A stretch of 35,947 nt of DNA, from the NCBI GenBank assembly GCA_958430865.1, contig CAUDNR010000175.1, positions 1 through 35,947 on the forward strand, in the 5' to 3' direction. This document shows, one piece after another, positions 20,162 to 32,716 of the stretch. The stretch is from Entrophospora sp. SA101 (taxonomy: Eukaryota; Glomeromycota; Glomeromycetes; Entrophosporales; Entrophosporaceae). The number at the start of each line of letters is the position of its first letter. Positions within the stretch are counted from its first letter, which is position 1. Below the pieces are notes generated by a model. That model saw only the letters and a program-made list of their open reading frames with translations. It made no database searches and was not told the origin of the DNA. Both the position numbers and the translations under genes were made by a program.

Positions 20162-22535
20162 ATGAAGGAATACTTTAAAAATTGGAAATTTTATTTAATA
20201 GATGCAAAATTAAAAAAAGAAAAAATCGAATTTTTACAAAATTTAATTGAAAATGTTGGTGGTGAAATTGTTAATAGTGTCAACGATGCAGATGTAATAT
20301 TGACGATCTTAAAATCTCCTGCAAGAATAATAAGATATATTTCACCTGAATTAAGCAAATTAATCTTATCGATTGATTGGATTGAGGAATGGTTGGTAAA
20401 TTTATTAAAAGTAATAATAATAACAGCAATGATAATAATAAATTAACTAATTTAATAGCAATAGAATTGGCGAGAGAGCTCCCTATGATAATTTTTTGAT
20501 TTCATTACAAAAAAATGAAAGAAAAGATACACAAAGTGATCCGGATTCTCGTAGTAGCATTACAAGCAATTCAGAGGATGGTGGCAATAAATCAGATGCA
20601 GAAGGTTTTTATTTTCACCTTTACACCTTGACACATTTTCCGCATTTACACTTATTTGTATTATCCCATTTGATAATCAAATTTTTAGTGTTGTCAGACG
20701 GTGAAGAAGAATTAGATTCTAGATTTTTAAATACAAAATATGCTTGCCTTCGTCCCACACCACTTGCATCTCAATATAATCAATCCATTATAGAATTCCT
20801 TTCAGTTTTAGAACGATCAAGAGAACTTAATGGTGAACATGCTAGCGCATTAGGTTATCATAGAGCAATAGCGGCTTTAAAAGTATAAACATATTAATAA
20901 TTCATTTTTGGATAATGAGGGTAATTACTTTTATTAATTATTATTATTATTATTATTATTTATAATGATTTAGGCTTACCCACGCGATGTAAAAAGTTAT
21001 AAAGAGGCCATGAAGATTAAAGGTTAAAAACCGTTTTTTTTTCTTATATAGTTGAAAGGCCGTTATCATAAACGATAATGATAATAATGAATTATTTTAA
21101 ATTTTAATTCTGAAAAGGTATTGGTGATAGGATTGGAAATCTTATTAAAAAATATTTTGAATTGGATACAATCCCTGAAGCAGAAAAAATACTGGATGAT
21201 CCTAGATTCCTAACATTGGATTTATTTACACGTGTTTTTGGTAATATATTTTACAAGGGGGTTTTTAATTTTTTGAATAATAATAATAATAATAGTATAT
21301 ATTTATTATATGCCGTAAGGCGTTGGAACTAAGAAAGCAAACGAATGGTATAATAAAGGATACGAGACAATAGATGATTGTAAGAAAGATCCAAATTTAA
21401 CAAATGTACAAAAAATAGGATTGGAAGTGTTTGATGATTTTCAGAAAAAGTACAATCCACAAATTATTATTATTATTTGAAATAATATTATACCTATATT
21501 ATTATCTAATCGTTCACTACCTTTATTTTAGAATGACACGTGAAGATGTTGAAGAAATTTTCGAAATTTTGAATAAAGAAGTCAAAAGCATTGATTCACA
21601 ATATTTCTTAACAATTGTTGGTGGTTATCGTAGGTAACTAATAAATCAATTATATATATAATAATTTAAATATATAAATAAGCTTTCCAAATTTTTAATT
21701 TTAGAGGTAAAGAATTTAATGGGGATTTGGATGTGATATTATCGCATCCTGAAGAAGAATTAGAACCATTTATATTAAAGAAAATAGTGAACAGACTTGC
21801 TGATAAAGGTTTTGATTAATAAATAAATAAATATAATTTTTTTTTTCTTTTTTAAAAAAAAATATATTGCAACTAAAAAATATCTTTTCCCTTCCCTTCA
21901 AGGTCTTTTAAAACATAAACTTTGGTATAGTGAATCATCAAGTGCACGTAATTCAAAATATATAAAAGGTGGATTGTTAAAACGACGTAAAAATATAATG
22001 GATAGGCTTGATAAGGTTTTTGTTACATATATAAAGAATATTAATGTTAATTAGTTTTTACCTTTGATATTTTTAATTAAAAAAAAATCTATTATTAGTG
22101 TTTTATTGCATTTTGGCAACAGAGTGCAAATATACATCGTCAAGTTGATATAATTATTGCACCCAAAAGTCAGTATGCTACGGCTGTATTGGGATGGACA
22201 GGTAGGCATCATTATCATTTATATATATATATTTTTTTTTTTTTGAAAAAATAATAATATGAAAACATTTAGGATCTCGACATTTTGAAAGAACTTTTAA
22301 AGATTATGCAAGAAAGGTAATATAAATATATCTGTATTCGTATTCGTATTTATATACAGGAATATAAAATTATTAATAAAAAACAATTTTTTAATAGGAA
22401 AAGGGAATTATTTTTGCGTCACACGGACTTTTCACTAATACTTGGCCACGTAAACGTATCGATGCTTCAAGTGAAAAAGAAATATTTGAATTGGTGGGTA
22501 TTCCTTGGTTGGAGCCCGAGATGAGAAATTGTTAG
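20162..22535 (+). CDS. POL4: Family X DNA polymerase with BRCT domain (Pol4/lambda/mu-like)
   Basis: Twelve exons join in frame to 491 residues: 20162-20391, 20459-20604, 20689-20882, 20974-21022, 21118-21240, 21320-21449, 21532-21633, 21705-21808, 21903-22015, 22099-22201, 22273-22316, 22398-22535. Residues 1-85 form a BRCT domain (GGEIVNSVNDADVIL, then SIDWIEEC); a Ser/Asp-rich linker follows. Residues about 140-240 are the 8-kDa-like domain with helix-hairpin-helix KGIGDRIG, and FGVGTKKA follows. The palm carries GGYRRGKEFNGDLDV (metal-binding D332, D334) and QVDIII (D414); LGWTGS (428-433) and the terminal W.EPEMRN complete the family signature. It should fill short gaps in end joining in the nucleus. 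The position matching the Pol beta/lambda Schiff-base lysine appears to be L215, so 5'-dRP lyase activity is doubtful, as in Pol mu. Only this copy is complete. Confidence 0.92.
20605..20688 (+). other. POL4 intron 2, in-frame and stop-free
   Basis: This 84-base GTTTTT...TTTTTAG segment is a multiple of three and contains no stop in the POL4 frame. Retention would insert 28 mostly hydrophobic residues into the Ser/Asp linker (519-residue protein). I treat it as an intron because the inserted residues do not fit the acidic linker and the ends look like splice sites. Confidence 0.6.
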
Positions 22536-22714
22536 AAAACGGAGGGAGGTTTGCACGTTCAAATTTAATATATTATTAACATTGATGCATGATTTTCATC
22601 AGATGTATAGATATCCATCTGATATTATTCAATCAACAAATAATTTTATTAAACTAAAATTACAATACTATATTAAAATTATATTATTAAATCATTAAAA
22701 AATTTATTACTTTG

Positions 22715-23543
22715 TTATTTCATTATTTCACCATCACCACCATCATCATCGCAACCACATTTATATTTTTCAGCAATTAATCCACAATCAAATATTTTTT
22801 TATATAACCTTTTGTTAACAATATTATGAACAGCACATGCCCATTGAGATGCAGCTTCCCTTGATGATACTTGGGGGGGATATTTACTAAGAATTTCTTG
22901 AAACTCTGTGGCACTAATTATTTCATCAATTTAATGAGAATAGTTAAATATCTATATTTTTATTTCAAACTTTCACAAAAAATTTCTTACCATTCACCAC
23001 AAGGATATAATCTACCAAATAAATAAATAAAACTTCTTAATGCTTGCTTGTGATCTTCTGTAGGATGTTCAGGAAATCTTGCCATCATTGTATGTAATAA
23101 CTTTTTTTTTAAAAAAAGAGATCTAAATTAATTAATTATTTATTTATTTCATAATCAATTAAATTAAATTGATTTAACCTTTACCTTCCAACTACTACGT
23201 CCAAGCTCAGCTCTACAATAAATATTTATTTATAAATTTATTTATTCACAATTAAAAAATTTTGTTTTTTGTTAAATCAATAAAATTAATAAACATACTT
23301 TATGGTCGCGTTTCCCAACAATGGCATTACAACAGAGCCATGAATAACCTTAGAAGAAATGTCGGGAATATCATTGTTGCTGTTGTTGTTGTCGTTGTCG
23401 TTGTTGTTGTTAGATATTAAAGATGATTCTAAATCTGTTAAATAAGACTCATTTTCTCGGGTTTGAATGCTTGAGTTTAAATAAATAAATGTAGGTGAGA
23501 TTATAACTATGACTATTATAAAAAAAATTGATAATGGTCGCAT
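22715..23543 (-). CDS. ERV2: FAD-linked sulfhydryl oxidase, Erv2-like (copy B)
   Basis: Exons 23543-23299, 23212-23185, 23100-22991 and 22913-22715; protein identical to the copy-A product. Part of exon 1 (23332-23408) is the source-equivalent of the inverted 77-bp piece beside the N gap. It converges with the complete POL4 gene. Confidence 0.9.
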
Positions 23544-23600
23544 AATTATAATTTTAAATAAATTTAAAAATTTATAATAAATTTATTTATATACAGGTTT

Positions 23601-23927
23601 TTGATTGTATTACAAAAATATTGGCTGATCTTGGCTTTTTATAAAATTAAACGAAACTGTCTTCTGACTCTTTTGTTCGTAGAATTTGTCAAAGTATTTT
23701 CTGATAAATCACCATTTAAATCCAATAGTCTCTATAACCGAGCAAAGAAACAAAATGGTAGTTCAAACTCAAAACTAGAAAGCAAAATTCAACAAATCAA
23801 ATTAAGCCAGATAAAACCTGAACAACCGAGTGAAAGTAAAGGTGAAAGAAAAGTAAGCCAAATACGATTTCATGTTTTTGGATTAATTGCTCCAATTATT
23901 CTGTATGGAACCGTATTGCATTGGTAG
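23601..23927 (+). CDS. Unassigned open frame (copy B)
   Basis: Identical to 5984-6310: no ATG at its start, no recognised family. Confidence 0.2.
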   Translation: MIVLQKYWLILAFYKIKRNCLLTLLFVEFVKVFSDKSPFKSNSLYNRAKKQNGSSNSKLESKIQQIKLSQIKPEQPSESKGERKVSQIRFHVFGLIAPIILYGTVLHW

Positions 23928-24681
23928 TAAAATTGTGATGACTCGCTGAAATCCTTTTTAGTACAAATGTTCACTTTATCTGGTTTTGTTGCAGTATGCT
24001 CCATATAACAAAGCAGGTTATTATAAAGAAATAAAAGATAAATTACTTAATTAGATGATGTTTTAAAAGTTAACGTATAATATTTACCTTTATATAGTTT
24101 AGCTAAATATTAAATCACTATATAAAATCCTATTATTATAAAAATATCAGAAGGTATTTTTTAAATAATATTGGTGTTAGTATCATCGAAATTTGCTATT
24201 CGATTTTGGGAGCGAGGTGACAAAAAATTGCATATTAATATTAATATCTGAATCAATGCTTATCGAACACTTGTTAAATAACAATAAAAAAAATGATATG
24301 AAACACTGTTTCCAGTTTCATGTAAAGCTGATCCATAGACTTCACTAATTTTAGACATTGTCGGGAAAACGATAAAAAATAACGTGAATTATCCGTGCAT
24401 TTACCAATAATGTCACACGTATATTGTAGCTTATTTTTTACTGTTTTCCCTCCAAATAAGGATGAAAAAAGTTCAAATGAAAAAGATGATCAATTAAAGG
24501 ATAAATAAAATATAGTACAGAATTATTAATTTGTAATGAGCGTAATGCTGTCCGGAATACTTTCGAGAGAAGATATCCGAGGCCCGAAACCCTAAACTTC
24601 TCGAATCTAACTTTGGAAATTCAGTGTGCGGACGCAAGCATGTTACACCAAAAACGTGGGATCATTTTATATATTTTGTAA
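23928..24681. other. Intergenic, probable transposon debris (copy B)
   Basis: Identical to 6311-7064; CCCGAAACCCTAAACTTC lies near 24582. Confidence 0.35.
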
Positions 24682-24921
24682 ATTGGTTTTGACACAGATG
24701 AAGACTTTTTTAATTACCCAAATATATCCCTTCTAGTTAAAATATCTCTTATTATACCTCTTTCAAATGCTAATGTAGTAAGAATATTTTCCCAAACAAA
24801 GTTGATTAAGGATAAATTAAGGAACAAAATGAATCTTGATACATTAAATAATCATTTAATGATTTTATTAAATGGACCTGAAATTGAAGACTTTAATTTT
24901 GAGAAAGCATGTAAATATTGA
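24682..24921 (+). pseudogene. hAT transposase C-terminal remnant (copy B)
   Basis: Same dimerisation-domain fragment as at 7065-7304, without the catalytic core. Confidence 0.7.
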
Positions 24922-25361
24922 GAAGATAAAAAATAGGAGGATTAATTCATAGAACTGTCGTGCGTGAAAATGAAATCTATGTGAATTTGCAATTCACGCG
25001 TGAAATTCAAATTAGCGCACAAATTAATTTTGGGCTTCGGTAACGGTTTATGTTTCTGGAAAGTTTAGGATTGAAATTTCCTTAAACTGGTTTCGATCAC
25101 AACATTAAATAAATGTTGCTTTTATTATTATTGTTGTTGTTGCTTCAGCAAAAACAATGTTTCGTGACAACGCTATTTTGTGTTATATGTGTGATAAACC
25201 TATGGATTCAAATTGCGTGTTAAAGAGAGTTTGTTGAATAAATTAGGATTTCTCATTCCTTATGTGGTACTTGACAAATACAAATGAACTCACTCACTAC
25301 AACTAATATTGAAGGATTAAATATTTTATATAATTATTTATTTATTAACTTTTTGAAAATG
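24922..25361. other. Intergenic with palindrome (copy B)
   Basis: Same as 7305-7744; the 30-base palindrome is at 24984-25013. Confidence 0.4.
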
Positions 25362-28112
25362 TCATATATCGATATTATTGCTGTCATGGGTATTGTTATT
25401 TAGATTAACCTTATTAATATTATCCTCATTACGAGAATTACTTATAATTTCTATAATTTCATTAATTTTACTATCATCACCATCATCATCGTTATCTTCT
25501 TTTTCTTTATTATTATTATTTTCAACAATATCTTCAACTTTATCAATATTAATAATAGTTATTCCATCATAATTAGTATTTTCATTTACTGCCGTAAATT
25601 GAATATGAATATTATCATTATTATTGGTTTTGTTGACGGGTTGATTTGAACCTCTTATACTATTACCGCTATAACAACTACTATAAATAGACGAATTGAT
25701 TGAGCTTATTGAATTTGATGTATTTTTATTATGATTTAAGTGCGAGAAAGATTTATTTGTTATTATATCACCATCATCATCATCATTATCATCATTATTA
25801 TTAGAATTTATTATCTTGGTAGGATTGGCGTTTTCTTTTTCTTCGTTCTTTTTGTTTTGTTCTTCTTCTTGTGGTTGTCCAGTGACTGCAACTATATTAC
25901 TATTACTATTATTATCATTATTAGAAAATGAACTCTGTATTAAATTTGATGATTTTGATAAAGATGATTGATGATTTTTTAATGATGGTGATGGCGAAGG
26001 TGGCGTGTAATGAAATGGTGATGATGGTGGTGGTGATGATGGTGGTGGTGGTGGTGATGGTGATGATATTGGTGATGATGTTGGGAAATTTAATAATGTT
26101 TTTGGAGATGAATTTGGCGTTAATCGGAAAGTGTTGTTATTAAAATTCTCTGATCTAGAACCATCATGATTGTTATTTATCGAGTCTGAAGAAGATGGAA
26201 TTTCTATACTTGATGATTTTCTTGTTTTTTTTAAATTTATTATTTCGACATTGCCTCTTTTTGAATAAGTGTTTTTTAAATTGTTATTGACGGTTGATGT
26301 TGTTGATGTTTGCACGAAGCTAATAACAAATTCGTCAAGATTTTTTGGTTGATCAAATAGACGAATTAACAAATGGTATTTTAATGTTTCAACTAAGGAT
26401 GGCTTTGGAATTAAAAGCGGATTAGATAAATTGGATGATGAAAATCGCTCTTGATCTTGTTGATCTATCTCATTACTAATATTATTTGTTGTTGTTGGCT
26501 TTTTATTGGTGATTATTTCGTTATTGTCATCGTCATTCTCGTCATTAATGTTTAATACCATCATATCAAGTTCAATTGAATCTTTATCTTTATTATTATT
26601 ATCATTATTACTATTATTATTATTATTTGTATTAGTTGACAATTTATTTGATCTTCTAATACTTGATTGAGATTTTATTAACGAATTATTATTACTATTA
26701 TTATTATTATCATCATTATTATTACCATCATTGTTATTATTACCATCATTGTTATTATCATAATTATTATTACTATTACCATCATTGTTAATATTACCAT
26801 TGGTTGCCGCTGAGATAGATTTATTATGTGATAGATGTGGATAAGATCGTTCATATTTATTAACATAATTATACCACCAATTCAATTTTATTAGATTATA
26901 TGCTCTCTGAACCGCAATATCTTGCGAAAATGCAAAAGTATTCAATAGACCTTCGAATATATAAAATCGTAAGCACGCATATTGATTAATTAATGTATAA
27001 ATTATATTTGATTATCTATCTCGTGTAAAAAAATAATGTTTACCTTGAATCGAAGCAGCAACAAAACCAAACAGTAATAGTTCATATTTAATGCTCTTAC
27101 TAAAATACATATCGGTTTCAGCCAAGAAAGTTGGAGTTTGACTGATCAGAGGAACTACTGGAAACCACAACACCTTTCTAACCACCGATGTTATAAGTGT
27201 ACCTCTTTTTAATAAAACATTAGTGCTAGTTTTTGCTAATGTCGCTGATTTAGCGTTATTTTTATCTTGAGCGTCGTTTATCTTTTTGTCATTATCTTTA
27301 AACGCTTTATTAAATTGCGAAGACGCATAACGTAATTTTAAAGTGACGGCGAACAGTATTATGATACAATATAACACAGAAATTTGTTGCCAAATAAACA
27401 AAGTTGACCATTGCCATACAATACTTAATGTTGTTCCGGAATAACGATACCAGCAAATCCTACATATTATATTTATGTTTATTAGTGATTGATGGCGAAA
27501 CAAATAATTAGTGAAAAGAAGTTTAAACTTACTGTTCAGGTATATCAAAACCGTACATATCTTGTGTCAATGGAAGTAAGGATAAAGTCAAAGCAAACAC
27601 ACTTGGAAGTATAAAATAGTATTTTTCTAAATCACGTCGACCTTCATATTCGTGTAGAAAAATAACTTGTAAGTTCTAAACATTATCATATACAATGATG
27701 TTAACATTGACACATAAACAAGCGCGCGATCTTTTTATTTGATCACTTTCCCTTCCAAAAAAACTTTTATACTTACTATAGCAATACAATCAATAAAGAA
27801 AACCGAAATGAGAGTAGAAAATACCCATCCCCAGGTTGATAAAATACATAATGTACCAGAGGTTGTCACAACCAAGTTCAATACTTGAAATGACGAATAA
27901 AAAATATCTGACAACATTGCAGCAAAAGCTAATCGAAATATCACTCGGTCAGCCAATCGAGGATAAGAGATTCTTATAAATATAAATACCAAACATCCGA
28001 TTGAAGATGCTAATATTGATAACACATTTAGAGGTAACGCTATTCTAGTAATTGTCAGCGATTGTTCGACTGTTATTGGGATTATTCCGAAACTTGATTC
28101 TTCTTCATACAT
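25362..28112 (-). CDS. Seven-transmembrane receptor with long disordered tail (copy B)
   Basis: Exons 28112-27777, 27675-27533, 27459-27044 and 26950-25362; 827 residues, identical to copy A including all Asn and Asp run lengths in the tail. Confidence 0.8.
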
Positions 28113-28717
28113 ATTTTCAAAATAATTCGTAAATTCCGTGTTGTCTTAAGATAGAAATTATAATTTGTGAAATGTAAGGAACGAATTGAAATCTATCAAC
28201 CAATTATTAAAGAATGTAAAATAAACTATAAAATAATTGAATCGAATCAAGAAGAAAAGAATCTTTCCAAGAAAAAATAAAAATCAAAAAATAAATAAAT
28301 TTTGTTTTTTGTTTTTTAAAAAAAAAGAAATCACCCATATTAATAATAATCTTATATTAATTGTTTGCATCTTGAATAATATAATAATAATATATAAAAT
28401 GCAATTCAAAATTTCTCAATACACACGAATGCATGTTGTTGATTAACACGAATAATATTTATTTTGACCAATCCGATGCAATGAATAAATAAAGAAGCAG
28501 GGAGGGAGATTAAAGGGAAAACCCCATAACTGACATTCATATTAATATTATTATTATTATATAAGTGAAATAAACAAAATAAAATATACAGTGGGTACAA
28601 TAAAATGTGTGTAACGTGTACACATCTCATTATATATTCCTTGTTAAATTCACATGTAACTTTATTTCTTTATTTATTACATAAGAACAGTTTAAATCTA
28701 TAATGGTGTATAGATCA
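28113..28717. other. Upstream region of receptor gene (copy B)
   Basis: Identical to 10496-11100; AT-rich, no coding frame supported. Confidence 0.4.
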
Positions 28718-30217
28718 CAACAAAATCAATCAATCAATATTAATTGAAAGATGATCTCGCTCGGACATTTGCATCATTTCCCCTTATATCAAGACTTTCC
28801 AATAATAACTGATGATAAGCAGGGTCACACGTATGAACAAATAACAAATATTTGGTACCAATTATGATGATTTTTATTTTAATTGGATTTACAATATAAA
28901 ATTTACTTTTTTCTTTGATGACCTAGTTTTAGAATTAAAAGGCGACGGCTACATCCAAATTGTGCGCAATATATCTACTTTGTATTGTGTGAAACATTTT
29001 GCCACCATATTAAGCGCGATAAGTACTTGCATTTTTGTCCAATTAAATTTGTATGCGAATTGGCATGATAAATACTTTTAGCTATCAAATTTCTGATGTA
29101 TTTACTTCTTTTAAAGTTTTAATCATATTAGTAAATTCAATTTTTTCAATAATTTAGCATTGACAAATTATAGCAGATAAAACCTGCCGGCGTCCTGCAA
29201 GCAACTTGCACCATCCTATAAAAATTGGGATAGTAACATGAATTGTTCAAAGAAACTGACATCCTAGTAAAAAATATCTGCTTCATGCTGGATTATCTGC
29301 GTCCTTCGCAGTGCTTGATTGTCAATACAAACGAATCTTTTCTCCACTCTGCATCATTCAAACAAAGCCTCCTCCTCCAACCACCAGAATCACCCCAATA
29401 ATCGCACCATTCTCATAATTCCTTCCACACTTGAGAGCATAATAGATATTTTGAGTAGTATATAAACTCTGCCCAAATTAGTGGTTTATTGAAGCTGTTG
29501 CAATAACATTACCAACTCCACGATAAAAAGAAAGTATAATTTTGTTCTTGATTACATTTGTCTTGATGGCATTATCTTGTAGTCATTCCGTTTGTTTTTT
29601 TTTTTGATTCCAATTTGTATATATTTATGATATCAGTTCCCTTCATGTATAATATCACCAGATAGAACCGATTTAACTCTGTTATAAAATTTGGATTTCA
29701 CCACGGCCAATGGCGTATTCAACTAACTCTGGATGAAAGTCAACATCTCGAAAGCTCAAACTAGAGAGGGTGGTTTCTCTAGCTGCAAAGAGAGTTGAAG
29801 ACACTCCAAAAAGAACTTCAATAGATTGATTCCACGATTTCATATCATTTTCATCAAACCAAGTTTGTCAAGAACCTCTCGCATTTGGTCAGGTGACAAA
29901 AGTTTAGCTATAATGTTTGTGAATTATCAACCAAACTTGCATTATTGAATTTTCTGATGGTTGTTGATATTCTTGTTGAAATTCCTTTCTATATATGTAT
30001 TAGAAAAAAGATTTTACAACAAGATTTAATACAAATCATGCTCACAGGTATTAAAGGACATTTGTGGATGCACTTTCTTGCAATTTGTTTGTTTCAGGAT
30101 CATATAGAAATGGTTCACTTACCTTTGGTTTGTACATAAAGTTAGAATGTGCGTTGTTCATCAACTTGAACAACAGAGTATACAATTCCATTTCTCTATA
30201 ATGATTTCTTTTTTATC
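28717..30217 (-). pseudogene. Decayed coding sequence, unknown family (copy B)
   Basis: Same series of frame-shifted open blocks as in copy A. The longest runs from about 29879 down to a TAA at 29682-29684. The same stops and frameshifts occur in both copies, so the decay predates the duplication (or the copies are one locus). Confidence 0.45.
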
Positions 30218-30781
30218 CTTGTTGATTGTTATTAGCTCTGATAACGATATTCTAAGCTTGGTTCATTTTTGACACCATATTATCTAACATATTCAATGTT
30301 TCTCTTGACGCAATTTTCTGAACATTTCCAAGGATAGAGTCAACGTATGATCGGCATAGTCAAATTTCGTTCACATGACTCATGTATGGCCAAAAAAAAA
30401 AATTTTTTTGTATTTATAAAATAAACAGGTGAAAATAAAAGTTTTAAAAATACATAATTAGTGACTTTTTTTTTGACATACTACAGATTTTATTATTTTA
30501 TTGAAATTCATATATATACGTTAGGCTGGCACCTATCCTTAATGGCTCTTTCTGCAAGCATTCATTACTATTACATGCATTTGTGACGTTTTTACTCTTA
30601 CTGAAAAAAAGTTTCCGTTGATCATTGTAAATTATTGAAGTGAAAGCTTTATTCATTTTTGTCTAGTACTAGTTCAAATTCAATATTGACTGGCCAAATT
30701 CAGATACTCAATTCTTTTGTATGTAAAAGTTGCTCTACATACCAATATTGACCAGCTATGTGTGTTTCAGATTTTTTTTCA
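30218..30781. other. Intergenic, no feature seen (copy B)
   Basis: Identical to 12601-13164; no supported frame. Confidence 0.4.
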
Positions 30782-31312
30782 TTGCAACTTTGATTTCACC
30801 AAATTATATGTACAAAAAAAATAAAAATTTTTTACTCATTTCAAAAAATCAATTGTTCAAAAACGAACATAATGATCTCGTCCGAAAGTTTGATATGTAA
30901 TAATAATAAAAATATTAAATAAACATCTATGTTTTTTCTTGTAGACATCATTTTTAATTTTTGAACAAAAATTTTCAAGTAAATGTTTTAGCTTTAAATG
31001 ATAGTCCATGTGATGGCGGAATCATCGGTTTATGGAGCAATAATGTCTCGAACTAACAAGAATATCTTGATAAAAAAGATGTGATTACAAAAAATCGAAA
31101 AGAATCGGTAAAATTACAAATGATGTCCCAATAAATTGATGAAGAGTGTGCCAAGGAGAATTGGATATAGAATTAATTATTACTTTATTATTAAATTTTG
31201 AATTTCGGGTATGATTGTTATGTGCGTTTTTGAACAATTGATTTTTTTAGCTTAATAAAAATGTTATGGATATGAAATTTCGCACATATAATTTGGCGAA
31301 CCTAAGTTGCAA
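30782..31312. mobile_element. Inverted-repeat element, MITE-like (copy B)
   Basis: Arms at 30782-30872 and 31218-31312; exact cores 30843-30865 and 31225-31247. Identical to the copy-A element. Confidence 0.65.
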
Positions 31313-31884
31313 AATGGTGATTTTTAAAACGTGCGCCAACTTTTGGTGTATATGATAAGAATCAAATGTTGTGACCCGAAACTCTGATACTAATATATAC
31401 TAATGCTAACTTAGGGAAACCCCGAAACCGAAACTGCCCGAAACTAGTTTAGGAAAAAACAAAATCCGAAAACTAAATTCTTGCCAAGACCTAAACACAT
31501 AATTCTTACCAAAACCATAGTTCCTATCGTTAATACAAATGCGGATCATCTATAATATCAAAGGTTAAAAATTTTGAAATATCATACGATCCACATGTTG
31601 GATTTTGAAAAACTACCGCCATTCAAATTCAGAAATCCTAAATTTGGGGTAATAATTTTGTGTGTTACAATTTTTGAGCCATACTACCATATTTGGTAAT
31701 GGATTTCTTTAATTAAATGTCAAACTGTAAATAAAAAAAGGAAATAGATATAATGCAAGTAATAGTAAATCAATGAATGTATGTTGCGAAAAAAATGTTA
31801 CACGAAATTTACTGTCTCAATAACAACAATAATAATAAAATTTGGAATTTTCAAATGCTAAGGCTCAGCCGATTTTTAATTAAG
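31313..31884. other. Intergenic with clustered CCCGAAAC motifs (copy B)
   Basis: Same as 13696-14267; the motif cluster is at about 31375-31467. No gene seen. Confidence 0.4.
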
Positions 31885-31946
31885 AAAATTAACTGATAAG
31901 TTTTCGAAGCTGGAGTCATGAACAATAAAACTTATCGGTTAACTTT
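31885..31946. repeat. Short stem-loop downstream of the small gene (copy B)
   Basis: Arms 31885-31904 and 31927-31946, two mismatches, about 55 bases past the stop of the minus-strand gene. Confidence 0.5.
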
Positions 31947-32000
31947 TTTTACAATGATGTAAAATTTTTTGTTTTAGTATTTTGAGCTGACCGATTGTTA

Positions 32001-32556
32001 CTATGACAATAAGCAATTAATTTGAGTTGAGATGTTAATTAGTTGTGGACTTTCAATCCAACCTGCTTCATTGAACAGTTCATAATTTACTACACTCCAT
32101 TCTAACATTATGGACAAGTGCCGTGCACGTTGGGAGTCTTCCTCCACATGATGGTTTTGTAAATTAAAAAGTAACTTGGAATATGTCTCCAATAATGGGT
32201 GATTAGAAAAGTCTATAATTATTTTTTTGGTTCCATCATGTTCTTCATCTTTACGTACGCGTTTTCCTAAACTCGAGGATGTATTATCAATATTAATTAT
32301 ATCATCTGGATTGTCAATTATATTGTCACATCCATCAGATGATTCATCCAGACTGTTAAGATTTATTTCAACTATAGCAGAGGTTCTAAGAGATGTACCA
32401 TGTATTTAAGTTAAACAGGTTATTTTTGAAACAAAATTTTTTAACAACTAGAGTGACGAGTGGTGGCAATAACCACATTCTTACGATAAACAACACTTAC
32501 CCGTTTCTTTCATTCTCAATCAATAGTTCTTGTTGGTTTCGTTTTTGCCGAGGCAT
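32001..32556 (-). CDS. Small basic/acidic protein of unknown function
   Basis: Two exons, 32556-32501 and 32385-32001, join over a GTAAGT...TTAG intron to 146 residues. The product starts MPRQKRNQQELL, has an Asp/Asn-rich middle, a nuclear-signal-like GKRVRKDEEHDGTKK, and a C-terminal part (HPLLETYSKLLFNLQNHH, HLSIMLEWSVVNYELFN) likely to be helical. No family is recognised. The first-exon frame stays open upstream to an ATG at 32691, but that part overlaps the transposon-like hairpin, so I chose the ATG at 32556. The MPR-plus-basic beginning recalls pogo/Tigger-type transposases, but nothing else in the protein does. Copy A retains only exon 2. Confidence 0.6.
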
Positions 32557-32666
32557 TTTGTTTTTTAAAAGAAAGAAAGAATTTGGTTGATCACAAATGA
32601 ACATAATGGACATTCGTTTTATCACTTTGTGACAAAATCGATTGTTGATCTTTTTTATACACAGTG

Positions 32667-32716
32667 TATCTCGATTTAGCGGATGTTCCAAAAAAATTAT
32701 CCGCTAAATAGAGATA
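32667..32716. repeat. Pogo/Tigger-like terminal hairpin
   Basis: 18-base arms (32667-32684 and 32699-32716) pair with one mismatch around a 14-base loop; the core is ATTTAGCGGAT/ATCCGCTAAAT. It is preceded by TATACACAGTG, similar to the CAG(T) ends and TA targets of Tc1/pogo elements. No matching far end or intact transposase is seen, so it may be a solo end or a small fold-back element. Confidence 0.5.

Larger units (their letters stand above)
15137..32448. repeat. Large direct duplication, copy B
   Basis: Counterpart of 1-14831, 17312 bp long. It contains two blocks absent from copy A: 328 bp of tandem repeat (within 15881-16215) and 20053-22205. After 32448 the sequence continues into DNA found only once in the window, so copy B is probably the correctly linked version. 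Confidence 0.95.

Noticed and set aside
32393..32590. Plus-strand 65-codon frame
   Set aside because: Antisense to the two-exon small gene and its intron.
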